Source of the DNA: Eremophila alpestris peregrina
Lineage: Eukaryota; Chordata; Aves; Passeriformes; Alaudidae
NCBI GenBank assembly: GCA_009792885.1
Contig: WMCF01000003.1
Coordinates: 15,834,297 to 15,898,296, forward strand
DNA length: 64,000 nt
Direction: 5' to 3'
The notes under the pieces: generated by a model
Database searches by the model: none
What the model saw: only the letters and a program-made list of their open reading frames with translations
What the model was told of the DNA's origin: nothing
Made by a program: the position numbers and the translations under genes
In this document: positions 33,888-44,067 of the stretch, piece after piece
How positions within the stretch are numbered: the stretch's first letter is position 1
How the letters are laid out: every line of letters begins with the position of its first letter

Positions 33888-35326
33888 AGAAAAAGAAACT
33901 GTCATCGCTACCACCAAGCCTGCTCATGACAACAAATTAATGTAACTGTGCAAGTTCTCTATGTTAAACCTAACCATTCCTGGTGTCCCTCTTCCTGGGG
34001 AATGTATTTTTAGTTGTATTTAGAGTATCTTAAGCTTAAATGAATTTTATGTTACATTAAAGGCGTGTGTATTTAATTATGTTATTTTAAGTCAAAATTT
34101 TATTAAATTAGAAAATGAAATTATTTTTATAGATATTAAGCTTAGCTTTTTTTAATACTGTTTTTCTTTAAAAAGTTTTGCATTGTTGTCAATTTTAGCC
34201 TAAATTAACAGTGTTAATCTCAAGTTCCCACAAGATAATTTTTACCTTACAGCAAGTTTCAAAATGCATTTATTAGTTTTGTTATAACTAAAATTCTTTC
34301 AAGGTATTATTAACTGCATTTAATAATGTAAATTTAAGTCTTATAAGTTATTAAGTGCATTCTTTTTATTATTATGTCTCTATCAAAAAATACTCAAAAT
34401 TGGTAATAACTAAAGTTTTATCCAGTATGTAAATAGTTCTCAGTTGAAGTTATAAAAATTTCATGTGACACAAATAGTCCTAACCCCCACTATTTTAACT
34501 GATTTAGAAAATAAAATTCCCATAATACATGCTTTATACCCTGTTTATTGCCCTCTCTGCAAGGGGCCCCACAGGGAGACAATGTACACAGTTCCTATAA
34601 TAAAGAGTGATTTCTAAAAAAATTATTATACCATAATGATCTCTCACCCCCACAAACAATTAAGTAATAAAGGGGGAGTATGAAAGTATAGTAAGTCTAA
34701 TTTGATTTTTCATTAGTTTAGAAAGTTTCTTAAAAATAATAGGTTTTACTTTTGCATTTTTAACAATGTGTCTTTTTATGCCTCATATGTTAAAATACAA
34801 TTTTTGTTAGAAAGGTAAAAGAAAATTTAGTGAGAATGAAAAAGCAAGTGAATAAGAAGGTGTGTGCAAGCTATTTGGTGGTACGATGTGGGGTAATAGT
34901 GTGGAATACTTTGAAAGACTGCCAAAAGGAAGAGAAAGGGAGGAGAAAGAAAGAAAAAAGAAGAAGAGACAGTGAAAGGGAGAGAGCAAAAAAGAGTGCT
35001 TTACTAAAAATATAGGGTATTAAGTTGAGAGCAAAGAAATGAAAGAGAAAGCTCTGATTTAGTGTTTATATTAATTGTTGCATTAAACTTACATTCTTAT
35101 GTGTTCCTTTTATCCCTTACATATGTCGAAGTTAATTTCTTGTAAAACTGTTGTCACGAGTTAGTCAAAATTATTAGTTTTAAAAATTGTTGTCATGTTA
35201 ATGATGTTCAACTGTTTATATTTCCAAGAATCCACTTATATATTGTTGTTATCTCTCTATAAATTATTCTATAAGTTGCAAATGATTTAAGTTTAGAGAA
35301 CATTCTAGGCCCATAATCTAAAAGTT
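33888..35326 (+). other. AT-rich non-coding body of the provirus
   Basis: About 1.4 kb of very AT-rich sequence between the gag remnant and the polypurine tract. It has no open frame of note and no recognisable pol or env motif. A purine-only-like stretch (AAGGAAGAGAAAGGGAGGAG and continuation, about 34925-34990) lies near its middle-right. It could be extremely decayed retroviral sequence, but the 1.5% LTR divergence argues that it was already non-coding at integration. Confidence 0.65.
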
Positions 35327-35349
35327 AAAAAAAAAAAAAAAGAGGGGAG
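35327..35349 (+). promoter_or_regulatory. Polypurine tract of the provirus
   Basis: A run of A followed by AGAGGGGAG, ending one base before the TG of the 3' LTR. This is the expected plus-strand priming site. Confidence 0.85.
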
Positions 35350-35350
35350 T

Positions 35351-35822
35351 TGTGGAGTGCCTCTGCCTCAAGAGGCGGAGATTTGGGGCGTGGCCCTGCA
35401 AGCCTAGGAGGAGGCACTCCACCACCAAGTTACAAATAAGGTATGAACCTAGAATCTTCTGCCCTTCCTTAGTTATCATTGGTTAAAACTGTACTGCAGT
35501 GTCCCCACCTCAGTTATTCTTATTGGTTACTTTCCTTCAGCCCACCCCTTTGCAGTCCCTGCTCCTCTCGTCATTGGACCCTGACCCTAACCTCCACCCT
35601 TGCTCTACCCTATAAAACCTACTGCCCCACCTTTGTTCTGGTTCTTGTCTCTGGGCTGTATTTGAATTATGTTGCCTTTTATGTTTCTGTTAATAAATGG
35701 ATTCTCGGATTTCCATACAAGAACCCGTCTCATCTCAATGTTGATCTCTGGTGACTGTCTGTGACACCAGGGCCTGGGGGAGTTGTTGAGTTGTTGTGTC
35801 CTCTGCAGAGCAGACAGCAGCA
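35351..35822 (+). repeat. 3' LTR of the endogenous retrovirus
   Basis: 472 bp, same length as the 5' LTR with no indel between them and 7 substitutions. TATAAA is at 35611-35616 and AATAAA at 35692-35697. Transcripts ending here would run towards SLC8A3, whose transcription converges from the other side. Confidence 0.95.
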
Positions 35823-36599
35823 AAATGGACTCAAATCCCTCATTACTGGTAGCTGTATTGTCTTAGAAGATGTCAAAGACTCCTGAACTGATCCACAACA
35901 TAACATCATCCAGTTGAAATTCCCTACTCCAGGGGAGGTACCTGGGTGTTCCAACCTGAACTGGAGTGAATATAATCGCAGATGTTGAGTTTTGGGGATT
36001 TCTCCCCACCACTTCTTCAGTAGTTTCCCTACCACACAATGGATCCAGTCTGAAACCATCACTTTGACCAAGAGAGACATGAAAATTGCAGCAACCAAGT
36101 CTCATTGTGAGGCCCACAGGTGACCTTTCTACTCTTATCCTTTCCTTCTCTTTCTTACCCATTTTCTTAAGTGGCATTTTTGTGCTTTTGTATTGCCATA
36201 TTACTATACATAACAATAACAAAAATGGCTGTTTTACAGTGCAACTAAATTGTTCTACAATAAACCCACATGTGTATATTTACAAACACCACTCATTCAG
36301 TGTCATTTCACTCCAGTTTGCCCCAAGGGATCTATTAGCAAGAACCTGGGCTACCCTTGCCTTCTGCAGTGGGTTTTAACACAAGTGTTGAGATGTCTGC
36401 TGCAAGCTTTTTCTCCTGAAAATGAATGCAGTTGGATACCAGACCTTTGTAAAATGAGTTAATCTCCAAGTACTTAGGCTCCAAAAAGCCAAAACATCAA
36501 ATATAAATGAATTCAGAAAACTCTTAGGCAGGAACTGTGAAGAGGTGTCCTAAATGATAAAAGAGATCTGGGCACTGATAAAAGGAGTCATAGTCCAAA

Positions 36600-37190
36600 T
36601 AAGAAACTATCCTGCTGCAAGAGAAATGAGGGGAGTGTAAGTAGAGATCAATAAAGTGGTTCAAGAGCTCTTCAACAGCCTGAAGCATGAGAAGAAAAAA
36701 TATGAATCATGGGATGGGTGTTGGAGCATTGCAGACTACACACGAGCTGCCAGGGGACTTAAAGAAAGCAGGGCAACATCACCTAATGGTGATGAAGAAA
36801 AACCTAGAGAATTACAGTCCTGATATCTCTCTGTGAAAACCTAAAGGAGCAAGCTACTGACCAGTTATTCTCTAATCCTTTAAAGGTTTATAAATTTGTA
36901 AATAAATGGCAGGAATGGGTTTGTTGAGGTTTCACTAAGGACAAATAATTTCAAACTAATTTGATTCAATTCTTTGACAGGATAACTGGCCTCGTGGCTA
37001 GGGGGAACAGCACTGGATGTGATATATCTTGACTTTGGAGAGGCTTCTGGCACTGTCCCAGAAGACATTCTCGTAAGCAAACCAAGGAACTGCAGCCTAT
37101 TTAGATTCACAATACATTGAATTCAGTGTCAAAGTCAGAGAGCTTTCTGGGGAAATCTTCCCAGTGATGGTCCAGAGTCCAGATCTATTC
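36600..37190 (+). mobile_element. Old CR1 LINE fragment (ORF2 middle)
   Basis: Weak but recognisable similarity to the CR1 ORF2 palm region. GAATTACAGTCCTGATATC corresponds to the ENYRPVSL block. GGATAACTGGCCTCGTGGCT, then GATGTGATATATCTTGACTT, correspond to the AVDVIYLDFSKAFDTV block, and the following CTGTCCCAGAAGACATTCTC fits as well. Many substitutions and stops; boundaries are approximate. Confidence 0.65.
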
Positions 37191-38115
37191 AGTATTTTCA
37201 GCAGTAACTTTTGGAACTTGCTTTGCTATAAATTTTCCTGGCCCTACTCAATGTGGGGTGGGGTACTGGGGGGCCTGGGGGAGGTGTCTGTCAGGTAGGA
37301 TGTGAATGGTTGATAATTTTAAGAAACAATCCCAGTCAACAGGATGAGTTTCAGCAGAGGCATGGGATGACCTGCCATGAGGCAGCTGTGAGAATGTGCA
37401 AACACAAAGTGAGACCCACTGAGCAACAATCCTGTAGAAGTGGCTTCTTGGAGGCTGGAAAAAATGCAGTGGAGAACCTGAAGGACTGTGCCACATACAA
37501 AATCCTCTTACCTTAAGGATAACAATGAGCTGTTTTCTACGCCCTTGTCAATAAAACAAGAAAAACACAAAAAACCCAGTGATGCCAACAGAAACTCTGC
37601 ATTTGGCTTTGCTTTTAGTTTCTGCCCAAGATGTTCCATAAGAAGAGGAGACAATCAAATATCTTTTGGTAGCTTTAAGAGCTTATTTGGACACCCCTTG
37701 TGTTAACAGAGATACAAAGGTGCTCTGCACAATATGTACATCCTTAGTGCCAAGGATGTGCCACAGGAACTTTCTGAGAATACTTTTGAAGATTTTGTGT
37801 TGAGATGTTATTCCCCCCACAGCTTTTTCACGCACCCAGGTTGTACTCATAATTCCCACAAAATGGGACCGGTGTTTCTGTAATGGAAGCTTATTTTCTT
37901 CAACATCACAGGCATCTACCTGGGAAGGTATTTGTAACTTCACAACTTACATGCTAAAAAATTAAAAATCTTTGTTTGAAAGGGTTTATTTCTTTAATTC
38001 ACCCAAATTTCACAGGTTTCAAAGTACTTCCTAAGCCTGTGAAGTTTTTTTATTGTGTTCTTGAAACTGGGCTGATTTCTGAGTGCATGCCCAGCAATGA
38101 GTAGTACTAGGTAGG

Positions 38116-38225
38116 TGTCTTGGGTTGCAACATGTAACCAAAAAAAGTCTGTATTCTATTTACCATCTGTTGAAACTGGTTGGGGAAGCGTTTTTTCTTT
38201 ATATCTTCAAACTCCAGGAAGGAAA

Positions 38226-38256
<31 letters not shown>

Positions 38257-38893
38257 GGTGTGTGTTTATGGCCCAGCTACTAAAACCAGGTAGGACAGTG
38301 ATCTTTATTTCTTCCACGACCCATCCTCCCTCCAGGGCGATATCTGCTGTTAATAGGGCCATTTAAGGCTCACCACATGACTGATGAAATTACATCATCC
38401 CACTGTGAGATGCTCCACCCAGTGGGAGGAACAAAGCATTCCTACCTGGATAAAACCTGAGACTCAGAACACCAAGGCAGACCCCAGTATTTCCACTAGA
38501 TTCCAGAAGAAGACTAGACCCATCTCATCACTACTAGACCCTCAGAAGGAAACCACACCCTTCTACATTATCATCTCTGCTCCAACAAAACCACATCTGT
38601 TCACTCCAGGAAGACTTAATCAGACTGCTTCCAACACCCTGACCAACAGGATGTCAGGTTGTATTTTGACTCTTGTCAGTGTTTTCTTTTTTTTTTTGTT
38701 TGTGTTTTATACTACTACATTTTTATGTTTTAATATTCTTAGTAAAGAACTGTTATTCCTCTTTCCATATTTTTGCCTGAAAGCTCTCTAATTTCAAATT
38801 TATAATAATTCGGAGGGATGGGGTTTACATTTTCCATTGTAAGAGAGGCTCCAGCTTTTCTCTAGCAGAAACCTGTCTTTCCAAACCAAGACA
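38116..38893 (+). mobile_element. Solo LTR of an endogenous retrovirus (songbird type)
   Basis: 778 bp starting TGTCTTGGGTTG and ending CAAACCAAGACA, which are inverted terminal repeats with one mismatch. In the + orientation a TATA-like GGATAAAACC (38449-38458) precedes a plausible transcript start, and AGTAAA (38741-38746) could serve as the poly(A) signal ahead of U5. No internal viral sequence flanks it, so it is the product of LTR-LTR recombination. Flanking bases GTAGG and GTAAC match at only 3 of 5 positions, so the target duplication has decayed or is misplaced. I recall very similar LTR text from songbird genomes. A 30-G run interrupts U3. Confidence 0.8.
38226..38255 (+). repeat. 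(G)30 homopolymer
   Basis: Thirty consecutive G within the solo LTR, bounded by AAA and TGGTG. It may be a real expansion or an assembly or base-calling length error. Confidence 0.95.
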
Positions 38894-41800
38894 GTAACCA
38901 CAGCTCCCACTAAGCTTGTCTATGTACATGGCAACAGCAATGGTACAGTGTGGGATGTGGGTGAGTGCTTACATTTAAATGCAGTGGGAATATCTGCCAT
39001 CCACCTCACATCATGCCTTTAGACTCCATGTCAGCTCATATTACAGTCCACATGTGGGTAAGTGCAGTGTGGAAAAGACACCAAGGGTATCTGCTGTTGG
39101 CAATGGGACAAAAGTATGAGCAAACCCCACCAGCCACTTGCAGGGATGCCCTGGGGGCCTTGGGGCTGGTGTGTGCCTGCCACCTACCTCTGGGCAAAGC
39201 CCAGACCTCCTGGGTGAAGGGAAGGCAGAGAGGAGGGATAAATCTACTCATGGTGTTAATTACCTATATATTTTAAACCCCTCATTTAAATACCAGGAGG
39301 TACTTAATCCCCTCCTGTGACAGAGGCAGGTTGGGAGCACTGTGTGCTCTGCTGGGCACTAAGTGGCACTGGCACACACAGCTCTGTCATTAGCAAGCTG
39401 GCTGCTGCTGGCACATGCACATGGATGACAACGTCATTAAAAACATTTTTTCCATCTAACACTCCAAAGGTTATTCTTGGTGACAAGTGCTTTCCAGCTT
39501 GTGGCCAGGGCTGAGCAACTGCTGCTCCCAGTTGTGCAGGCTGGCTCCTACAGTGAGGCCATATTTGAGCATGACCAGATCTCTTGGATGCCTTTTTGTT
39601 ACCATCTAGATCTATACCTATGTCCTATTGTGCTGTCAAGAGGTGGATGAGGTGAACTGGAGCTGCCTCTAATTTATCTCACCAGTGTCCAGGTACAATA
39701 ATACTGGGTGTCCCCAAAATGTTTTACCAAAGCAAAGGGGTATGCTGGTAGAGACTTGCAGGTAGGCATCATCCCACTACAGCATCTGAGGCTTGAAGAG
39801 GCACATGCAGCTGATGGGGGCTTCTCCTTGCAGATGGTGCTCTGAAGAGGCATCCTGTTGGTACTTAGGGATGGAGAGTAGTGGAGGGGTCCTTCCATGC
39901 CAGGGACAAGTGACATACAAACCAATCCAGCAGCCCCAGACACAGAGTCAGAGGAAAAATGCAGAATATTTTTGTGGTTTGTCTGAGCTTGTCCAGAAGA
40001 GTCCTGATACCAACACCACAGTAATTGCCAAAATGTGACAAGGCCCAATACACATGCTGCAATTGCTTTCTTCCTAACTTAAAATCTTTGCTCAATGTCT
40101 CTAACAAACACTTCCATTTCTCAGACTACATCCCCATACCACGGTAGGCCCCAGGGACAAAGCAGCTCCTTTGAGCCCCTTGGCTTTTCCCTCCGGATGC
40201 CAGGATGTGTTATTTACTCTCAACCACAGCAGTGATGCAGGGGAGGAGGCAGAAAGGGAAGATGTGCAGCCCAAAGCACGAGGGCTGCTGGGAGGAGCCA
40301 GCAGCTGTTATTGCAGGCTGCCATGGGATGCTGATGGGAGAAACAAAGGGGAAAGATCAGCAGCAACAAAAACAGCAGCACCAGACCAGAGGGCTGGGGT
40401 GGGGGAGCAAACCAAACCAGAGCCATTGCAATCAAGTCCGGGCAGCTGCCCCAAGGAAAACAAGCAAGCAGATAGCTAGAACCAAAATGAAACAACAGCT
40501 TCAGAAAAAGAAAAAAGTCCCCAAAGGCACCAAACCTGTTGTGGTTTTTTTTTTTAGCTTGCATATTTTTAATGGAGTAAGAAAAAAAAAAAAAACGGGA
40601 ACATGACACAGATGTCAGCCTGGTGCAGATCACCCTTCTGCATGGAGGGCACCAGGGGCCCCATACAGTTCCCTCATGGCAGCCAGTCCTACCCCCACAC
40701 CCTTTCCCTGCCATCAGCTGGAGAAGGAAGTGGATGAAAAGCACACGGTGGATACAGCACAAGCACAGAAGCAGAGCACAGCAGTGCCCTAGGCTGGGCT
40801 TTAGCCAGGGATGGCTATGCTGGCACAAATAAAATAAAAGCCCAACAGACTCTATATGTCCCAATTAAAATCAGCAACAATAACAATCTCCCCTTGAGAC
40901 CTGCACTTTAAACCTCCACAAAAAACATTTGGGGACTTGTAAATTTTTTTTTTAGTGTCCCACATATGAGCTCTGGGGCTGATGGGCTGTGTAGCAATGG
41001 CAGCAGCTGCTCTTGGGGACTAAGAGCACTACTTGGGGACTTCTGGAACTACTGGAGCCAGAAGGACCAGCGAGCTCAGTGAGAGCCTGGCCTTGGGGTC
41101 TCCTGCCCGTCTTTTTCAGGCCCTTTCCCAAAGTCATGGCAAAGGGAGGGTAAGGAGGCAGGGTGTTGGATGCTTGTTAGCTTCAAACCCAGTGGCTTTC
41201 ACTCATTGTGGGCTCCCACCAACAAAGCTGTGGCTGCTCATCTGAGAAGGATCCCTCTTCTCTGCCTCATGTATACACATTTATATCCAGATATCTGATA
41301 AACATTTTGTAAGAAAATAAATACTTCATCTGTGCTTTAAGAACCATCGTTGCCTCCATCTAGTCACCTGCTATAATGTTACATCTCTTTTTGTCCATGA
41401 CAATCTTGTTACAATTGCTTTTTCCCTAGCCCATGGGCACCTCCTCCCTGCCTCCTGCACCAGGCAGAACTTTTGGCAGCCCCCTCTTACTTGCTGCCCC
41501 CCCAAAGTTTGGCTTATTTAAAGGAACCTGATGAAAATGGTTCCCTTTTACAGCACCTGTTTCATGACAGAAGAAATTATCTTCATTTCAAAAACACTTT
41601 ACAAAGAGTAGGATTTGAACATTCTCTTCCAGGGCTCTCATTAAGAAACATGTTTCTAGATAGCACTGTTTATATAGATATAGGTATAGTTTTTATTTAT
41701 TTTGTTACCAACCCAACATTTCAATTTGCAGCTGTTGATGTAACTCATGACATACTCTCATGGTAGTGGGTTTTTTTTCTTCTTTATCCTTAAAAAGAAA

Positions 41801-42827
41801 TGCATTTCAAATTAAAATGATGCGCTTTTTTGTCTGTCTGGTGTTCCTAAAAGGTACTTTGAGATGATGTAGGAGTCCTGATGTGGGTGGCAGTTTTTCA
41901 GCCCATACCTGTCAATGGCCTGGAGACCACCAGCAAGGTGCAGGTGCTGTGAAAAATGGGGTTGCAATGGAGGGGCAGCCACGCTACAGCTCTGGTTGGG
42001 ATGGTGCTGGGAACATATGGGCACGCTATCCAGGTTTTCCTGAATTCATTTCCACCTCTGAGCAGGAGGACCACGCAGCAAACCTGCTGCCACCACCATC
42101 CCAAGGTGCCTGTGCTGCTCTCTCTGTCCCCCTTGCTCCCCCCAGGGCAGGATGTTTTATTTCTTGAACAGTTGTAAATTAACATAAGCTTCTCTCCCTG
42201 CAGTACCATGAGCTCAAAGTTAATTATACAAAGAGAAATGCCATAGTCAAAATATACATGACACATACTGTATTAGAGGGTTGGGGGTTTTTTCCTTCTT
42301 TTTTTCTTAGCCCAGGCAGGTGATTGAGATGCTACATGCTCCAGCTTTTGCCACTAAATGTGTGTGACTGTGTGTCTATGTTCGTATTAAAAATATATCA
42401 GTCTTGTGATGATCTTAAAAAAGAAAGAAATGGAAGGTGGCAGGGGAGGAAATGGGTAATAGTGAAAAAGTTTTTTGACTGTGTCACAGTCTTTTGTGGC
42501 TTCAGAAATACACATGTTCAATTCCAGCAGTGACGGCAGCTTGAAGCTTTGAGTTTAACTTTTTAACATTTTTCAGATTAAGTAGTAAAAAAGAAAAAAA
42601 GAAAAAGAATCAGCGTGCTCCCCCAGAACCGAAAAACAACGAGCAAACAGAAAAAAAAAGAAAAAAACCCCACATATTCCTGAACCAGACTTCTGCAATT
42701 CTCAACTAGTAAAAATAAGGAAACATCTCCTTACAGTGGAGGGGTGCTCGGCAGGAAAGGAGATGACCCCCTGTGGGAGAGGTGGCCTTTGGAGATGGTT
42801 GAAACTTCATAATTTCATTGAATAGTG

Positions 42828-43090
42828 TCAGTGCCTGGGTTTATCGTGTTTTATTTCAATACTTGCCATTGTTGCTTTCTTTTGTACCGTTTTTGGATGG
42901 GTTTTGTCTCTTTGTTTTGTTCACTCTGTGACGGTTTTGCCCTTCTTGGCTGGCAGCTGTCCGGCTGTCTGGGCAGCAGCAGCCCCGGCAGACAGCCGTG
43001 CCCTCCGGTGAAGCCGCGGTTCCAGGACTGGTGTCCGGTGAGGTAACGGAGGAGGCGGGCCCGCCCCCGGCAGCACCGTCCCTCCCCCGC
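42828..43090 (-). other. SLC8A3: SLC8A3 3' UTR (proximal isoform)
   Basis: Sequence following the stop codon in the minus-strand transcript. It starts CpG-rich, contains a 10-bp perfect hairpin (42962-42971 with 42989-42998) about 95 nt after the stop, then becomes A-rich. It reaches AATAAA at 42850-42855, after which cleavage is expected within about 10-30 nt. The end is estimated. Confidence 0.6.
42850..42855 (-). terminator. SLC8A3: Candidate poly(A) signal, SLC8A3
   Basis: AATAAA on the minus strand 236 nt after the stop. More distal candidates lie at 42156-42161 and 41692-41701. Confidence 0.5.
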
Positions 43091-43467
43091 CTAAAACCCC
43101 TTGATGTAGCAATAGGCCTCCAGGGTGGCGAAGAGGATGTAGAGCAGCCAGAGGCTGACGAAGAGCAACGTCGTGGCCACTTTGCAGCCCCGGGGGCCGC
43201 CCAGCTCCCCGCCGAGGTGGGGTCGCCGGCGGTAGAGGAGGACGCTGATGCAGATGAAGGCGAAGATGGTGAAGAGGGTGACGGAGAACGCCAGGGTGCC
43301 TGCTGAAACCTGGAACTCCTGCCCCTGCGACGCCCAGTAGATCGCTGCCACTGACCACGCCAGCCCGATGCCCAGGAAGACGTTGACAGCGTTGCTGCCG
43401 GTGACATTGGTGATGGAGGCGTCAGCGTACATGTCCTGGACGGCGGCGGCTTTGCTGGCAAAGGTGT
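43091..43467 (-). CDS. SLC8A3: SLC8A3 (NCX3) last coding exon: alpha-2 repeat end and C-terminal membrane helices
   Basis: The acceptor CAG lies at 43468-43470 and the TAG stop at 43091-43093. The exon completes an aspartate codon (GTSVP|D) and encodes 124 residues. It reads TFASKAAAVQDMYADASITN, then VTGSNAVNVFLGIGLAW: this is the second half of the alpha-2 repeat, whose Asp, Asn, Ser and Thr side chains bind Na+ and Ca2+ in NCX proteins. Three hydrophobic membrane segments follow, separated by the conserved loop LLYRRRPHLGGELGGPRG. The end is LEAYCYIKGF. The AIYW and CYIKGF details favour NCX3 over NCX1 or NCX2, as does the linkage to SMOC1. The exon is CpG-rich, which opens long chance frames on the same strand. 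Confidence 0.96.
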
Positions 43468-43791
43468 CTGGGGTTGAGGGAGGAGAGAAGGAGAAATCAC
43501 TGGGGGTCCAACAGGAGCAAAGACAACCAAGCCTTCATGTCTGGGGGACAAGGGAGGCTCAGGTGCAGCACCAACCAGGTTAGGACACGGACCAAGAGGT
43601 GCACAATCCCCTCCTAGGTTCAGAGACCCTGTGTTGCCACAAAGCAGGCTGCAGACCTTGCCTGGGGACAGGGCTTTGAGGATACTCTTCCCAGCCTGAA
43701 CCCCATCCCATGACAGAGCTTCTCTCCTGAAATCAGGAGCATCTCCAGGGGACTCACCTCCCACCCCACCCCCTCCCCACGGCCACCCCAC
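43468..43791 (-). other. SLC8A3: SLC8A3 intron, 324 bp
   Basis: Short intron with a GTGGGG donor (non-consensus after GT) and a CCCCAG acceptor. Retention would append GVAVGRGWGGR and a stop at 43754, cutting the protein before the ion-binding Asp. Confidence 0.88.
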
Positions 43792-44067
43792 CTGGTACAG
43801 AAGTGCCGAAGGCGACGAAGACGACGGCGGTCACCGAGTCCTTGAGGCCAATGGTGCAGCCGAAGTGGGAGGCGAGGTCGCCGATGACGGCCGTGAGCAT
43901 GCCGATGATGAGGATGGAGACAACGAAGCAGGCCCAGCCATTGCAGTACTCGGTGGGGGGCACGCAGGCAAACAGCACCTTCCAGAACACTGTCAGGAAG
44001 TGCATCACGTAGTCAAAGCAGGACGGCAGGCGCTCCTCACCAGACTCGTCCTCGTCCTCATCGCCTG
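43792..44067 (-). CDS. SLC8A3: SLC8A3 exon: acidic linker, first C-terminal membrane helices, alpha-2 start
   Basis: A 276-nt exon (273 nt if the second AG of its tandem CAGCAG acceptor is used). It reads AGDEDEDESGEERLPSCFDY, then VMHFLTVFWKVLFACVPPTE. These are the end of the large cytosolic loop and the start of the first helix after it. Next come a membrane helix (WACFVVSILIIGMLTAVIGD), HFGCTIGLKDSVTAV, and VFVAFGTSVP, the first half of the alpha-2 motif. The exon ends one base into the Asp codon. It splits the ion-binding GTSVPD motif between P and D, as in the other SLC8 genes. Confidence 0.96.

Larger units (their letters stand above)
32135..35822 (+). mobile_element. Endogenous retrovirus, internally reduced (LTR-gag fragment-LTR)
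   Basis: A 3.7-kb element bounded by two direct 472-bp LTRs beginning TGTGGAG and ending GCAGCA. After the 5' LTR come a primer-binding site (32610-32627), a leader with a good splice-donor-like CAG/GTAAAG at 32831-32839, a matrix-type gag start (32970) and then broken short frames. An AT-rich, non-coding stretch of about 1.4 kb leads to a polypurine tract (35327-35349) abutting the 3' LTR. No protease, reverse transcriptase, integrase or envelope motif was recognised, so it is defective. The flanking 4-mer AATG (32131-32134 and 35824-35827) is a candidate target duplication if each LTR ends one base later than drawn. The matrix sequence suggests a betaretrovirus-like (class II) origin. That lineage call is inference. 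Confidence 0.9.
35823..42827. other. Intergenic DNA between convergent SMOC1 and SLC8A3 (may include distal SLC8A3 3' UTR)
   Basis: No gene recognised. It contains an old CR1 fragment (about 36600-37190), a solo LTR (38116-38893) and A-rich low-complexity stretches (40485-40600, 42585-42670). AATAAA on the minus strand occurs at 42156-42161 and 41692-41701, so part of 41.7-42.8 kb could belong to a long SLC8A3 3' UTR isoform. Confidence 0.65.

Noticed and set aside
40220..40864. 214-codon open frame on the minus strand
   Set aside because: Homopolymer-rich (Phe and Leu runs from A-rich DNA on the + strand), no domain, no exon boundaries.
42856..43791. 311-codon open frame on the minus strand
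   Set aside because: It overlaps the terminal SLC8A3 exon and intron in the wrong frame. It is open because the exon is GC-rich. The composition is Ser/Pro/Arg-heavy with no domain, and the true frame is conserved NCX3.
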